Part shown: one piece after another, positions 26,434-35,570 of the stretch
Layout: each line of letters opens with the position of its first letter
Numbering within the stretch: position 1 is the first letter of the stretch
Origin: Prochlorococcus sp. AG-388-A04
GTDB taxonomy: Bacteria; Cyanobacteriota; Cyanobacteriia; PCC-6307; Cyanobiaceae
Reading direction: 5' to 3'
DNA length: 62,670 bases
Assembly (NCBI GenBank): GCA_003279935.1
Contig: QCGL01000012.1
Span: 1 to 62,670 of the forward strand
Position numbers and translations under genes: made by a program
Notes under the pieces: model-generated
The model's input: only the letters and a program-made list of their open reading frames with translations
Database searches by the model: none
What the model was told of the DNA's origin: nothing

Positions 26434-27089
26434 TGACATTATTAAATAACTATGAATATAAAATACCAAAAATCTGGTTTCATGAGATTAAAGGTGTACA
26501 AGATGTCGCAACACTGAAAGAACTTGAAATCGCAAATAAGCTTTCTAGACATCGTGCAAATATTTTTTTAGAAAGCAGAGCTTATATAAGACAATGTTTA
26601 GGAAATCTTTTCAATATAAATCCATTAGAAGTACCCATAATTGCAAATCCAGGAGAACCTCCTGAATTACCAAAAGGGATGGGGTATTGTAGTTTTAGTC
26701 ATTGCAATGATGCGATTATATTAGTTTGGCATGAAAAAAAAATTGGGATTGATATTGAGAGACTTGATAGAGATTTCAATTATGCAAAATTAGCGAAAAA
26801 ATATTTCTTCAAATCAATTAGTTCAAATCCCACGAGCGAATTATATAAAAACACCATCTTAAATCAATGGTGTGCAGTTGAGGCCGCCATAAAATGGGAT
26901 CATGGTAAATTAGCTGAAGACATAAAGGAATGGCAATATTTTTTAAATGACAAAATCCTATTTCATAAAAAGAAGAAACTGAAGTTAAAATTTACCCAAA
27001 TTAACTTATATAAATGGACTATCTCTTTAGCTTATAAAGATATCTCTCACTTTATACCTAATATTATTTGCAGCTCAAAAATGATCTAA
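26433..27089 (+). CDS. 4'-phosphopantetheinyl transferase, Sfp/HetI superfamily
   Basis: Transfers phosphopantetheine from CoA to carrier proteins such as ACP. The 218-aa protein has the Mg-binding GIDIER near residues 108-113 and the WCAVEAAIKW motif (canonical WxxKEA region) near 149-158, plus a SFSHCNDAIIL segment typical of the fold. In cyanobacteria the Sfp-type enzyme usually serves fatty-acid ACP. The only in-frame start ahead of the conserved region is TTG at 26433, inside the bcp start; no ATG is available. Convergent overlap of 4 bp with rarA. Confidence 0.82.
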   Translation: MTLLNNYEYKIPKIWFHEIKGVQDVATLKELEIANKLSRHRANIFLESRAYIRQCLGNLFNINPLEVPIIANPGEPPELPKGMGYCSFSHCNDAIILVWHEKKIGIDIERLDRDFNYAKLAKKYFFKSISSNPTSELYKNTILNQWCAVEAAIKWDHGKLAEDIKEWQYFLNDKILFHKKKKLKLKFTQINLYKWTISLAYKDISHFIPNIICSSKMI

Positions 27090-28375
27090 CTTTTTTGTTT
27101 GTTAGGTAAATCTTTATATTTATTTTTTTCCCATCCAGAATCTTTTGGTTTCCAAAACTTCATTCCTTTTAAATCTGTTGGTAGATATTCTTGTTGCAAG
27201 CAGTTCCCTTGATAATTATGTGGATTTAAGTAATTACTAGCATTATTTTTCAGATGATTGGGAACTGACGATACACTATTAGCCTTAATTGCTTCTACCG
27301 CTTTAAAAATTGATTTGGTACTATTACTCTTTGGAGAAATTGCTAAGTATAAAGAAGCTTGTGAAAGAAAAAATAATCCTTCAGGGAAACCAACTCGATC
27401 AAAAGCATCACAACATGATTGCACAACAACTATTGCATTGGGATCTGCAAGACCTATATCCTCACAAGCAGAAATCAAAAGTCTTCTAAAAATAAAATTT
27501 GGATCTTCACCAGCTTCTACCATATTGGCAAGCCAATATAAAGTCGCATCTGGGTCTGAACCCCTAATAGATTTTATAAATGCACTAATAACATCAAAAT
27601 GATTTTGTCCATTTTTGTCATATACAATATTTTTCTTTTGGATTGAATCTTCAGCAATTGGGAGATCAATAACAACTAAATTTTCTTTATTTTCCTTTGT
27701 AATACTAATACCTAACTCTAAAGCGTTTATGAGATTCCTCGCATCGCCTCCAGAAAAATTTATTAAATGATTAATTGCCTCTTCTTTTATTTTAATAACT
27801 TTGGAATCTTTAAGGCACGAGTAATACTTTATTACTTTATCAATTATTTTCTTCAAATCATTTTTATTTAAAGGAAGTAATGAGAAAATACGAGCTCTAC
27901 TTATTAGAGCTTTATTTACGGCAAAGAAAGGGTTTTCTGTCGTAGCACCAATAAAAGTAATGGTGCCATTTTCAATTGATGGTAACAAAGCATCTTGTTG
28001 AACTGAGGTGAATCTATGTACCTCATCAATAAATAAAATTGTTTTCCTATTAGAACTACGTAATCTTTCCTTCGCATTTGCAATCTCAGTTCTTAACTCC
28101 TTAATACTAGACAAAACAGCATTTAATTTTATTAATGAGGAACGAGTATTAGAAGATATAATCTCAATTAAAGTTGTTTTACCTACACCAGGTGGTCCAG
28201 AAAAAATTATATTTCCTACCTTATCATTCAAGATTGCATTTCTCAATAAAGAATTATGCCCTAAAATGGATTCTTGACCGAAAAAGTCGTCTAAATTTTT
28301 TGGTCTTAATTTATCCGCTAATGGCGCGTTACTTTCTATTCGAGAAGTATTGCTAAATAAATTATCTAACTCCAT
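27086..28375 (-). CDS. rarA: RarA/MgsA-type AAA+ replication-recombination factor
   Basis: A 429-aa AAA+ ATPase of the clamp-loader-related RarA (MgsA/WRNIP1) family that acts at stalled replication forks. Walker A GPPGVGKTT is at 60-68, Walker B LFIDEVHRF near 113-121, sensor 1 GATTENPFF near 143 and the arginine finger SRARIF near 158. The C-terminal MgsA tetramerisation part contains LPNKQK-type basic residues at the end. Some cyanobacterial homologues carry an extra C-terminal domain; this one does not. Confidence 0.9.
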   Translation of the reverse strand: MELDNLFSNTSRIESNAPLADKLRPKNLDDFFGQESILGHNSLLRNAILNDKVGNIIFSGPPGVGKTTLIEIISSNTRSSLIKLNAVLSSIKELRTEIANAKERLRSSNRKTILFIDEVHRFTSVQQDALLPSIENGTITFIGATTENPFFAVNKALISRARIFSLLPLNKNDLKKIIDKVIKYYSCLKDSKVIKIKEEAINHLINFSGGDARNLINALELGISITKENKENLVVIDLPIAEDSIQKKNIVYDKNGQNHFDVISAFIKSIRGSDPDATLYWLANMVEAGEDPNFIFRRLLISACEDIGLADPNAIVVVQSCCDAFDRVGFPEGLFFLSQASLYLAISPKSNSTKSIFKAVEAIKANSVSSVPNHLKNNASNYLNPHNYQGNCLQQEYLPTDLKGMKFWKPKDSGWEKNKYKDLPNKQKS

Positions 28376-28410
28376 GTTGTTTAATCTAACGAATAAATCA
28401 TTTTTGAAAA

Positions 28411-30048
28411 TTATGTAATAACAGTAGGTTTTTTCATTTTGGTAAGTTTTGAAATATTTAATAAATGATCTAAATCGTTAATTAAATCTTTTAAAGCTAT
28501 TTGAGGATTTAAATTTAAATTATGGTGAGAATTTGCAAATTTTTCAAAATATAGTCTTAAAGTTGAACCTTTGGTGCCAGTACCTGATAAACGTATTATT
28601 AATCTGGAATTATCCTCAAGTATAATTCTTAATCCTTGATTTTTACTAATTGAATTATCTACTGGATCTAAATAGGAAAAGTTATCTGCTTGTTTCACCA
28701 GATTTCCAGCAAACTTATTGTTTTTTAAACTTGGAAGCATAGAAGATAAATTATTGAATATTTGATTTGCAATAGTAGAAGGAATAGCCTCATAATCATG
28801 CCTTGAATAATAATTTCTTCCGTATTGTTTCCAGTGGTTTTGAATTAATTCACTAACTGAACATTTTTTCACAGCTAAAATTTGTAACCAATATAAAACT
28901 GCCCATAAGCCATCTTTTTCTCTTACATGATTACTACCAGTTCCGAAGCTTTCCTCTCCACAAATTGTAATTAAATTAGAATCTAAAAGATTTCCAAAAA
29001 ATTTCCATCCAGTTGGTGTTTCAAAACAAGGAATATTTAAAGCACGTGCAACTAAGTCTACTGCTGAACTAGTGGGCATAGATCGTGCAACACCAGCAAT
29101 ACCATCTTTATATCCAGGTACACAATTTGTATTAGCAGTAATAATTGCCAAACTATCACTTGGATTTACGAAACAACCCTGACCTAAGATCATATTTCTA
29201 TCGCCATCACCATCACATGCAGCTCCAAAACTATAGGCTTTTTGGACTAATAACAAATCCGCCAATTTAGACGCATAAGTAAGATTTGGATCAGGATGTA
29301 AACCTCCAAAATCCTCGAGTGGTGTGCCATTCATGACACAAGCATCTACAAGACCCATTTTTTCAACAAAAATATTTTTTGCATATGGACCAGTAACTGC
29401 ATTCATTGCATCAAAAATTAAAGAGAAATCATTTTTAAGAAAATCACTTATTAGATCTAAATCAAAAATATTCTCCATTAATTCTGAATAATCCTTTAAT
29501 CCATCAATTATTTCTAATGAGGTTTCTCCAAACGAGAATACACCCAACTTATCTAAGTCTGGAATTGTAATATTACTAATTTTGTAACTCTTAAGTGATT
29601 GAGAACATTGGAATATTTGATCGGTAATTGACTCAGGAGCAGGTCCGCCATTTGCAGTATTTAATTTCACTCCAAAATCCCCATCAATACCACCAGGATT
29701 ATGACTTGCTGAAAGAATAATTCCTCCAATAGCCTCCTCTTTTCTAATCAAATGAGATGTCGCAGGTGTAGATAATAAACCATTTTTTGGAATAATAACT
29801 TTTCCAACTTTATGTGCTACGCATATTTGGATAATCTTCTCGATTGCTTCGATATTCCCATATCTACCATCCCCACCAACAACCAAAGTTGATCCTCTCA
29901 AATTATTAAGTGATTTAAAAATTGCCTCTATAAATATTTCCAAATAGTGCTCTTCTTTAAACCTTAAAGTACTTTTTCTTAAACCAGAAGTACCTGGTTT
30001 CTGATCTAGAAAAGGATTTTTTATATTAATAACATTAACTTCAGTCAT
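28411..30048 (-). CDS. pgm: Phosphoglucomutase (alpha-D-glucose phosphate-specific)
   Basis: Interconverts glucose 1- and 6-phosphate for glycogen and sugar-nucleotide metabolism. The 545-aa protein has the phosphoserine loop LSASHNPGG near 113-121, the metal site DGDGDRN near 278-284, a sugar-binding GEESFG near 365, and a C-terminal phosphate-binding RLSGTGTKGS near 500-510. The length and N-terminal KPGTSGLRKS mark the Pgm1-like rather than PMM/GlmM branch. It follows rarA's upstream side by about 35 bp. Confidence 0.93.
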   Translation of the reverse strand: MTEVNVINIKNPFLDQKPGTSGLRKSTLRFKEEHYLEIFIEAIFKSLNNLRGSTLVVGGDGRYGNIEAIEKIIQICVAHKVGKVIIPKNGLLSTPATSHLIRKEEAIGGIILSASHNPGGIDGDFGVKLNTANGGPAPESITDQIFQCSQSLKSYKISNITIPDLDKLGVFSFGETSLEIIDGLKDYSELMENIFDLDLISDFLKNDFSLIFDAMNAVTGPYAKNIFVEKMGLVDACVMNGTPLEDFGGLHPDPNLTYASKLADLLLVQKAYSFGAACDGDGDRNMILGQGCFVNPSDSLAIITANTNCVPGYKDGIAGVARSMPTSSAVDLVARALNIPCFETPTGWKFFGNLLDSNLITICGEESFGTGSNHVREKDGLWAVLYWLQILAVKKCSVSELIQNHWKQYGRNYYSRHDYEAIPSTIANQIFNNLSSMLPSLKNNKFAGNLVKQADNFSYLDPVDNSISKNQGLRIILEDNSRLIIRLSGTGTKGSTLRLYFEKFANSHHNLNLNPQIALKDLINDLDHLLNISKLTKMKKPTVIT

Positions 30049-30081
30049 GATTTCTATAAGACTTAGAAAAATCTAACTAAA

Positions 30082-30252
30082 TTAATGTGGCATTTCGGAT
30101 GTTCTTAACATAGCGATAAACCATAAAGAGGAAATAACTAATGCACTTAGAATTCCATAATTTACTCCAAACTTAGAAATAGTAATAGGAACTATCAAGG
30201 GAAAACTTAATGCTCCAAATAATGGTGTAAAAGCAACAATTTTTTTTAGCAT
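30082..30252 (-). CDS. Small two-helix membrane protein (56 aa)
   Basis: From the ATG at 30252 this is a 56-aa protein with two hydrophobic segments (LKKIVAFTPLFGALSFPLI and YGILSALVISSLWFIAML) and a short tail TSEMPH. Upstream in-frame ATGs would place the N-terminus inside the DUF4912 gene and add a basic, non-conserved-looking extension, so the internal ATG is preferred. I recall highly similar picocyanobacterial proteins with the same tail but no function. It sits 16 bp after the DUF4912 gene. Confidence 0.65.
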   Translation of the reverse strand: MLKKIVAFTPLFGALSFPLIVPITISKFGVNYGILSALVISSLWFIAMLRTSEMPH

Positions 30253-30268
30253 TAATATTCTTATTTCT

Positions 30269-31375
30269 TTAAAACCATTCTTTCTCAGCATTATCTTTTT
30301 CATTTGTATCGTCAAGGGGAGTAACTCTATCAAATTTCATTGTAATACTTTTTTCTTGGTCACCAGAATTATCGATAGCTTTAATTTCATATTTTTGCGA
30401 GCCATCCCTAAAAGGAACTTGAAGCCTAAAAGTACCGTCAGCAGCCAAAGGAACTTCTTCTTCACCAATCGTTAATTTGGCAGATGGATCTGTTGCTCCA
30501 TAAACAATTAATTCCGAATCAGCAACTAACCAAAAAGATTTATTTTTAATTATTCCAATACCAGATTCATTTAAGCCTGAAGACCATTGCCCTGCACCAG
30601 AATCAGTGAGATTTGAGTTTAAATTTTTTGAATTCATGTTTTCCATAAATTCCTCAGAACCTACTTTTCTTTTTGTAGGAAAATTTGTTGCTGCCTGATA
30701 TAAGCGCTCATGCAAACCATTAGTTTCTTGTACTTGTGGGTTTTGCATAATCAAAGGAGGCTCAGATGATGCAGGAGTTTCTAAGTTAAATGGAACAAAT
30801 TTATCTAAAATCTGCTGTGAAGGCTGAGTACCTGGTACATGACTTACAGAGGAAATAGCTAATGACATCCATTTGAAGCCATATTTGTAACCTAATTCAA
30901 CCTTGTAGTCCCTATCAGCTAGAGGGATGGGCAAATACCATTCGGTACTATAACTATCTACAGCAATTTCTCTTAAAGTTCCCTGATTTAGATTTCCTTC
31001 GCCAATACCTGAGGCGTCATATAAACGTAGACATAATTTATTAGCACCTAATGACTGAGCTTTACCTCTATCACTTTCTGAGATTTGCCAAAATACATAT
31101 GCCCATTCTGGATCTCTGGGCAAAAATACTACTTTTGTATTAACTTCTTCTGTTGTAGTTTGAGTTATAAGTTTAGAGGTTTTTGGAGAAATATTATTAG
31201 TTAAGTTTTTTTTATCTGATTGATTAGCATTTTTTTGATATTTATCAATGAGTTCAATAAGTACAGCTTTTGTCTTTCTGCTATATAAAGGGATAGATAG
31301 CTTACTAGCTTCTTGTCGCAATTGTCTGAGGGTTAGACTAAGTAAATATTCTTTATTCTTGATCCCATCAACCAC
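30269..31375 (-). CDS. DUF4912 family protein with N-terminal Rho-N/SAP-like motif
   Basis: A 368-aa protein from a GTG start. Residues 10-50 (SLTLRQLRQEASKLSIPLYS) resemble a Rho-N/SAP nucleic-acid-binding helix pair. Residues about 75-200 match the DUF4912 pattern with LPRDPEWAYVFWQIS and the LRLYDASG strand. After a variable linker, residues 275-350 form an immunoglobulin-like beta domain (DSELIVYGATDPSAKLTI...). Function unknown. The mixed architecture suggests a scaffolding or envelope role, but the sequence does not prove it. Confidence 0.75.
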   Translation of the reverse strand: MVDGIKNKEYLLSLTLRQLRQEASKLSIPLYSRKTKAVLIELIDKYQKNANQSDKKNLTNNISPKTSKLITQTTTEEVNTKVVFLPRDPEWAYVFWQISESDRGKAQSLGANKLCLRLYDASGIGEGNLNQGTLREIAVDSYSTEWYLPIPLADRDYKVELGYKYGFKWMSLAISSVSHVPGTQPSQQILDKFVPFNLETPASSEPPLIMQNPQVQETNGLHERLYQAATNFPTKRKVGSEEFMENMNSKNLNSNLTDSGAGQWSSGLNESGIGIIKNKSFWLVADSELIVYGATDPSAKLTIGEEEVPLAADGTFRLQVPFRDGSQKYEIKAIDNSGDQEKSITMKFDRVTPLDDTNEKDNAEKEWF

Positions 31376-31445
31376 TTTAAAATCTCCATAAATTGCATGG
31401 GATCAGTATGTTCTTTTTTTTTGCAGTTTGGGTGACATTAGAGGC

Positions 31446-31480
31446 AGTCGTCAGGATCTTCTGACTACTTTTAATTTTTT
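31446..31480 (+). terminator. Hairpin plus T-rich tract on the plus strand between two minus-strand genes
   Basis: AGT-C-GTCAG at 31446-31454 pairs with CTGAC-T-ACT at 31461-31469 (one internal mismatch, six-base loop) and is followed by TTTAATTTTTT. This has the form of a Rho-independent terminator for the plus strand, yet both flanking genes are on the minus strand. It may end an unannotated small RNA starting near 31380-31410, or be a structure in the leader of the DUF4912 transcript. The 264-bp gap 31376-31638 otherwise shows no convincing coding region. Confidence 0.4.
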
Positions 31481-31638
31481 AAATTTTACAACTTTCTTAT
31501 AAGTAACTGGTATAAGTGAATTTTAAAGAAATGTAGAAATCTATAACTAGTAAATTAATTTTCTGTTTTTTAAATTTTATTACCTTGATTTGTTAAGAAC
31601 TCAACAAAAATATATTTTTTCTTCGGGATCGCTTCATA

Positions 31639-32001
31639 TTAATTTTCCTGATTTTGCTCAACTAAAGTGATTAAATCCTCAAGATCCAATTCTTTGAATT
31701 TTTTGTCAATACTCTTAGAAAAAAAGTTTATTTTTTTTGCAGCAGAAGACATTTGTTCATAAAAAAGTTGATTGAAATTTTTATCATTGAACTTCTGAGA
31801 TTTTTTTTCACACCATTCCTTAAGCAATTCATCTTCATCAAAGAAAGATTTTTCATCTTTTCCTATTTCCTTAAAGATTTCAAGACAATGGGCGAGTAAT
31901 CGAACATGATGCTTTTTAATTATGGGCAAATTCAGTTGATCTATATTTTTCACGATCTCATCGCTTAACGGACTTGGAAAAGAATTTGTTTGATTAGACA
32001 T
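31639..32001 (-). CDS. Uncharacterised small protein divergent from the suf operon
   Basis: A 120-aa, mostly helical, charged protein with no membrane segment. Notable stretches are LPIIKKHHVRLLAHCLEIFKE near residue 26 and an acidic C-terminus. It occupies the position in which many cyanobacteria carry sufR, the repressor of the suf operon, but it is about half that size and shows neither a winged-helix pattern nor SufR's clustered cysteines (two isolated Cys only). I do not recognise the family. Confidence 0.6.
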   Translation of the reverse strand: MSNQTNSFPSPLSDEIVKNIDQLNLPIIKKHHVRLLAHCLEIFKEIGKDEKSFFDEDELLKEWCEKKSQKFNDKNFNQLFYEQMSSAAKKINFFSKSIDKKFKELDLEDLITLVEQNQEN

Positions 32002-32098
32002 TAATTTTTTAATTTAATTAAAGATAAAAACTCAATATTGGGCATATATTTAGCTAAAGTATAGAAAACTAATTGTAATAGATTAATTTATAGAAATT

Positions 32099-33541
32099 AT
32101 GGTAAGTGAAAATTTAGTTAAAGATGTCGTATCTGAACCATACAAATATGGTTTCGTTACTGATATCGAAACTGAAAAGATTTCCAAAGGGCTAAATGAA
32201 GATACAATTCGATTAATTTCAGAAAAAAAAGAAGAACCTGAATATCTTCTTAATTTCAGACTTAATGCCTTTCGGAAATGGCAAAAAATGGAAGAGCCTA
32301 ACTGGGCAGACCTAGGTTACAAAAAGATTAATTATCAAGATATAATTTACTATTCTGCACCTAAACAAAAAGAAAAGATTTCTAGCTTAGATGAAGTTGA
32401 TCCCAAGCTCCTAGAAACTTTTGATAAATTAGGAATTCCTCTAACTGAACAAAAAAAACTTACAAACGTTGCTGTTGATGCAGTATTCGATAGTGTATCT
32501 ATTGCAACAACCTTCCGAAAAGAACTTGCTGAGCATGGGGTAATATTTTGTTCTATAAGCGAAGCAGTAAAAGATCACTCGAATTTAATAGAAAAATATT
32601 TAGGTTCTGTTGTACCAGCTAATGATAACTATTTTGCTGCGTTAAACTCTGCTGTTTTTAGTGATGGTTCATTCGTTTACATCCCAAAAGGAGTTAAATG
32701 TCCTATGGATCTCTCATCATATTTTAGAATCAACAGCGGAGACTCTGGTCAGTTTGAAAGAACTTTAATTATCGCAGAAGAATCTAGCTCCGTTAGCTAC
32801 CTTGAAGGATGTACAGCTCCAATGTTTGATACGAATACTCTGCACGCAGCGGTAGTTGAACTTATTGCATTAGACGACGCCTCAATTAAATATTCAACAG
32901 TACAAAATTGGTATGCTGGAAATGAAGAAGGAGTTGGAGGAATCTTTAATTTTGTCACCAAAAGGGGTAAATGTTTAGGTAAGAGAAGTAAAATAAGCTG
33001 GTCTCAAGTTGAAACAGGCTCTGCCATTACATGGAAATATCCTAGCTGTATACTTTTAGGAGAAGAATCGGTAGGGGAATTTTATTCTGTAGCTCTTACT
33101 AATAACCTTCAACAAGCCGATACAGGTACAAAAATGATTCACATCGGTCCTAGAACTAAATCAACAATAGTTAGTAAAGGAATTAGTGCTGGCAATTCAA
33201 TTAATAGTTACAGAGGTCTTGTAAAAATGGGTTCAAAAGCTTCTGGATCAAGAAATTATAGTCAATGTGATTCAATGTTAATAGGTGATCAAGCTGCTGC
33301 AAATACATTTCCTTATATTCAATCTCAACAACCAAATTCAGAAATTGAGCATGAAGCAAGTACATGTAGAATTTCTGAAGATCAACTTTTTTATTTACAA
33401 AGCAGAGGTATTGAATTTGAAGAGGCTGTATCAATGATGGTAAGTGGCTTTTGTAGAGATGTATTCAATCAACTGCCAATGGAATTTGCGGCTGAAGCCG
33501 ATAAGCTGCTTGCCCTCAAATTAGAAGGTTCCGTAGGATAA
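32099..33541 (+). CDS. sufB: Fe-S cluster assembly scaffold subunit SufB
   Basis: Core of the SufBC2D scaffold on which Fe-S clusters are built. The 480-aa protein carries the family's C-terminal segments [17 protein letters not shown] near 448-464 and [19 protein letters not shown] near 298-316, and the CTAPMF site near 238. It is first of four co-directional genes (B, C, D, S) with gaps of 18, 4 and -1 bp. This is the principal Fe-S assembly operon of cyanobacteria. Confidence 0.96.
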   Translation: MVSENLVKDVVSEPYKYGFVTDIETEKISKGLNEDTIRLISEKKEEPEYLLNFRLNAFRKWQKMEEPNWADLGYKKINYQDIIYYSAPKQKEKISSLDEVDPKLLETFDKLGIPLTEQKKLTNVAVDAVFDSVSIATTFRKELAEHGVIFCSISEAVKDHSNLIEKYLGSVVPANDNYFAALNSAVFSDGSFVYIPKGVKCPMDLSSYFRINSGDSGQFERTLIIAEESSSVSYLEGCTAPMFDTNTLHAAVVELIALDDASIKYSTVQNWYAGNEEGVGGIFNFVTKRGKCLGKRSKISWSQVETGSAITWKYPSCILLGEESVGEFYSVALTNNLQQADTGTKMIHIGPRTKSTIVSKGISAGNSINSYRGLVKMGSKASGSRNYSQCDSMLIGDQAAANTFPYIQSQQPNSEIEHEASTCRISEDQLFYLQSRGIEFEEAVSMMVSGFCRDVFNQLPMEFAAEADKLLALKLEGSVG

Positions 33542-33562
33542 TCAATTAATTTCTAAAGTGTG

Positions 33563-34348
33563 ATGCAAAGCAAAACGAAAGAACTAGATCCAATATTAGA
33601 AGTAAATAATCTTTTTGCATCTATCGAAAATCTTCCTATTTTAAAAGGGGTAACCATTTCAGTTAATCCTGGCGAAATTCACGCAATCATGGGAAGAAAT
33701 GGATGTGGGAAAAGTACTCTTTCCAAGATTATTGCTGGTCATCCATCATACACAATAACTAAAGGCGAAATAAAATTTGCAGGAAATGATATTCAATCTT
33801 TAGAACCAGAAGAGAGAGCTCAATCTGGTATTTTTCTTGGTTTTCAATATCCAATCGAAATTCCTGGAGTAAGTAATCTAGAATTTCTTAGAGTTGCGAC
33901 AAATGCAAGAAGAAAATTTCTTAATAAAGAAGAACTAGATACTTTTGACTTTGAAGACTTAGTAAAAGAAAAACTTGATTTAGTCAAAATGGATTCTGCC
34001 TTTTTATCGAGGAGTATTAATCAAGGGTTTTCAGGTGGGGAAAAGAAGAGGAATGAAATATTACAAATGGCATTATTGGAACCAAAAATTGCAATTTTGG
34101 ATGAAACCGACTCAGGTTTAGATATTGATGCACTTAGAGTAGTTGCCTCAGGTATTAAGAAGATATCTAATGAACAAACCGGAATTATATTAATCACTCA
34201 CTATCAAAGGTTATTAGATGAAATACAACCTGACTATGTTCATGTAATGTCAGACGGTCAAATAATAAAAACTGGGCACAGTGATCTTGCCCTAGAACTT
34301 GAGAAACATGGATATGAATGGACAGATAGTTTTATAAGAGAGCAATAA
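33563..34348 (+). CDS. sufC: Fe-S assembly ATPase SufC
   Basis: ABC-type ATPase that drives the SufB-SufD scaffold; no membrane segment. About 261 aa from the ATG at 33563 (a GTG one codon earlier is possible). Walker [10 protein letters not shown] is near 44-52, signature [10 protein letters not shown] near 156-165, and Walker [13 protein letters not shown] near 178-189. Those motif variants ([15 protein letters not shown]) are diagnostic for SufC. It lies between sufB and sufD. Confidence 0.96.
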   Translation: MQSKTKELDPILEVNNLFASIENLPILKGVTISVNPGEIHAIMGRNGCGKSTLSKIIAGHPSYTITKGEIKFAGNDIQSLEPEERAQSGIFLGFQYPIEIPGVSNLEFLRVATNARRKFLNKEELDTFDFEDLVKEKLDLVKMDSAFLSRSINQGFSGGEKKRNEILQMALLEPKIAILDETDSGLDIDALRVVASGIKKISNEQTGIILITHYQRLLDEIQPDYVHVMSDGQIIKTGHSDLALELEKHGYEWTDSFIREQ

Positions 34349-34352
34349 ATCA

Positions 34353-35570
34353 ATGCAAATTATTGAAGAAATTAAAAATAATGAATTAATTAGTAATCCA
34401 AATGAGTTACAAAAAATTTGTCTTAATAAATTAAAATTAAATCCATTACCAAATACCAAAAGTGAATACTGGAGACTTTCCAATAAATCCAAATTCTCAA
34501 GATTTTTAGATCATTCAAATAAAAATAAAGAATCTAAAATTAATCTCCCATATAAAAAAGCATCTAAAAATATAATTAGACTGATAATAGGCGAGAATAA
34601 CTCAATCAATTTAGAAGAAGAAAACTATTCAATAAAAAAATTAAGAGAGAAAGAAGTAGTTGATTTTATTAAAAAAAATATATCTAATTTTAATCAAAAT
34701 GATCATTGGAGTGACCTACTAAATCATTGTTTAAGTTCTAAAGAAAACATCTTAGGTTTAAATATTTCTGGTAATAAAATCCCTCCTCTCGAGATATTTA
34801 GTGCCTCCTCACCCGACTCTTTAAATGCTAAAACACTTATTTTATTCTTTGAAAAGAATTCTAAAGTAGATTTATTGCAAATTAATCTAGGAAACGAAAA
34901 TTCCTCACTATCTCAATCAACTTATTTCTGTTTAGAGGAAAATACTTCGGTAAATCATGGTGTAGTTTCTTATGGAGAAAGCAAATCTAATTTATTAAAT
35001 TCTCTAAATGTAATTCAAAAGGCAAAAAGTGAATACAGCTTAGGTTCATTACATTTCAAATTTAATTATGCAAGATTTGAAATTAGTATTAATCAATTGG
35101 ACGGGAATGCTAAAACAAATATAAAAGGAATACAAATAACAAAAAATAACGACCAAATAGCTACTTATACACAAATGAAATTTAACGGCCCTAATGGATT
35201 TTTAAATCAAATTAATAAATCATTGGCAGATGGTAAATCACATGCTGTCTTTGAAGGATCCATCATTGTTCCAAAAATTGCGCAAAAGACCGATGCGTCT
35301 CAATTGAGCAGAAATCTACTTTTATCTAGACACGCAAAAATAGATACTAAACCGCAGTTAGAAATAATTGCTGATGACGTAAAATGCAAGCATGGTGCAA
35401 CTATTTCACAATTAAATGAAGAAGAACTTTTCTATATGAGATCAAGAGGACTCACGTTAGCAGAAGCTAGTAAACTACAATTAAGTTCTTATATACAAGA
35501 AATTATTTCAAGTATTCCTATCTCAAAAGATAGATGGGATTTACTAGATAAAATTTTGAAAGAAAATTAA
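34353..35570 (+). CDS. sufD: Fe-S assembly scaffold subunit SufD
   Basis: A 405-aa partner of SufB. The N-terminal part is diverged and lysine/asparagine-rich; the C-terminal half contains the conserved KTDASQLSRNLLLS (about 313-326) and CKHGATISQLNEEELFYMRSRG region (about 345-366), with the Cys-Lys-His of SufD. The stop TAA shares its last base with the ATG of sufS, indicating coupled translation. Confidence 0.94.
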   Translation: MQIIEEIKNNELISNPNELQKICLNKLKLNPLPNTKSEYWRLSNKSKFSRFLDHSNKNKESKINLPYKKASKNIIRLIIGENNSINLEEENYSIKKLREKEVVDFIKKNISNFNQNDHWSDLLNHCLSSKENILGLNISGNKIPPLEIFSASSPDSLNAKTLILFFEKNSKVDLLQINLGNENSSLSQSTYFCLEENTSVNHGVVSYGESKSNLLNSLNVIQKAKSEYSLGSLHFKFNYARFEISINQLDGNAKTNIKGIQITKNNDQIATYTQMKFNGPNGFLNQINKSLADGKSHAVFEGSIIVPKIAQKTDASQLSRNLLLSRHAKIDTKPQLEIIADDVKCKHGATISQLNEEELFYMRSRGLTLAEASKLQLSSYIQEIISSIPISKDRWDLLDKILKEN

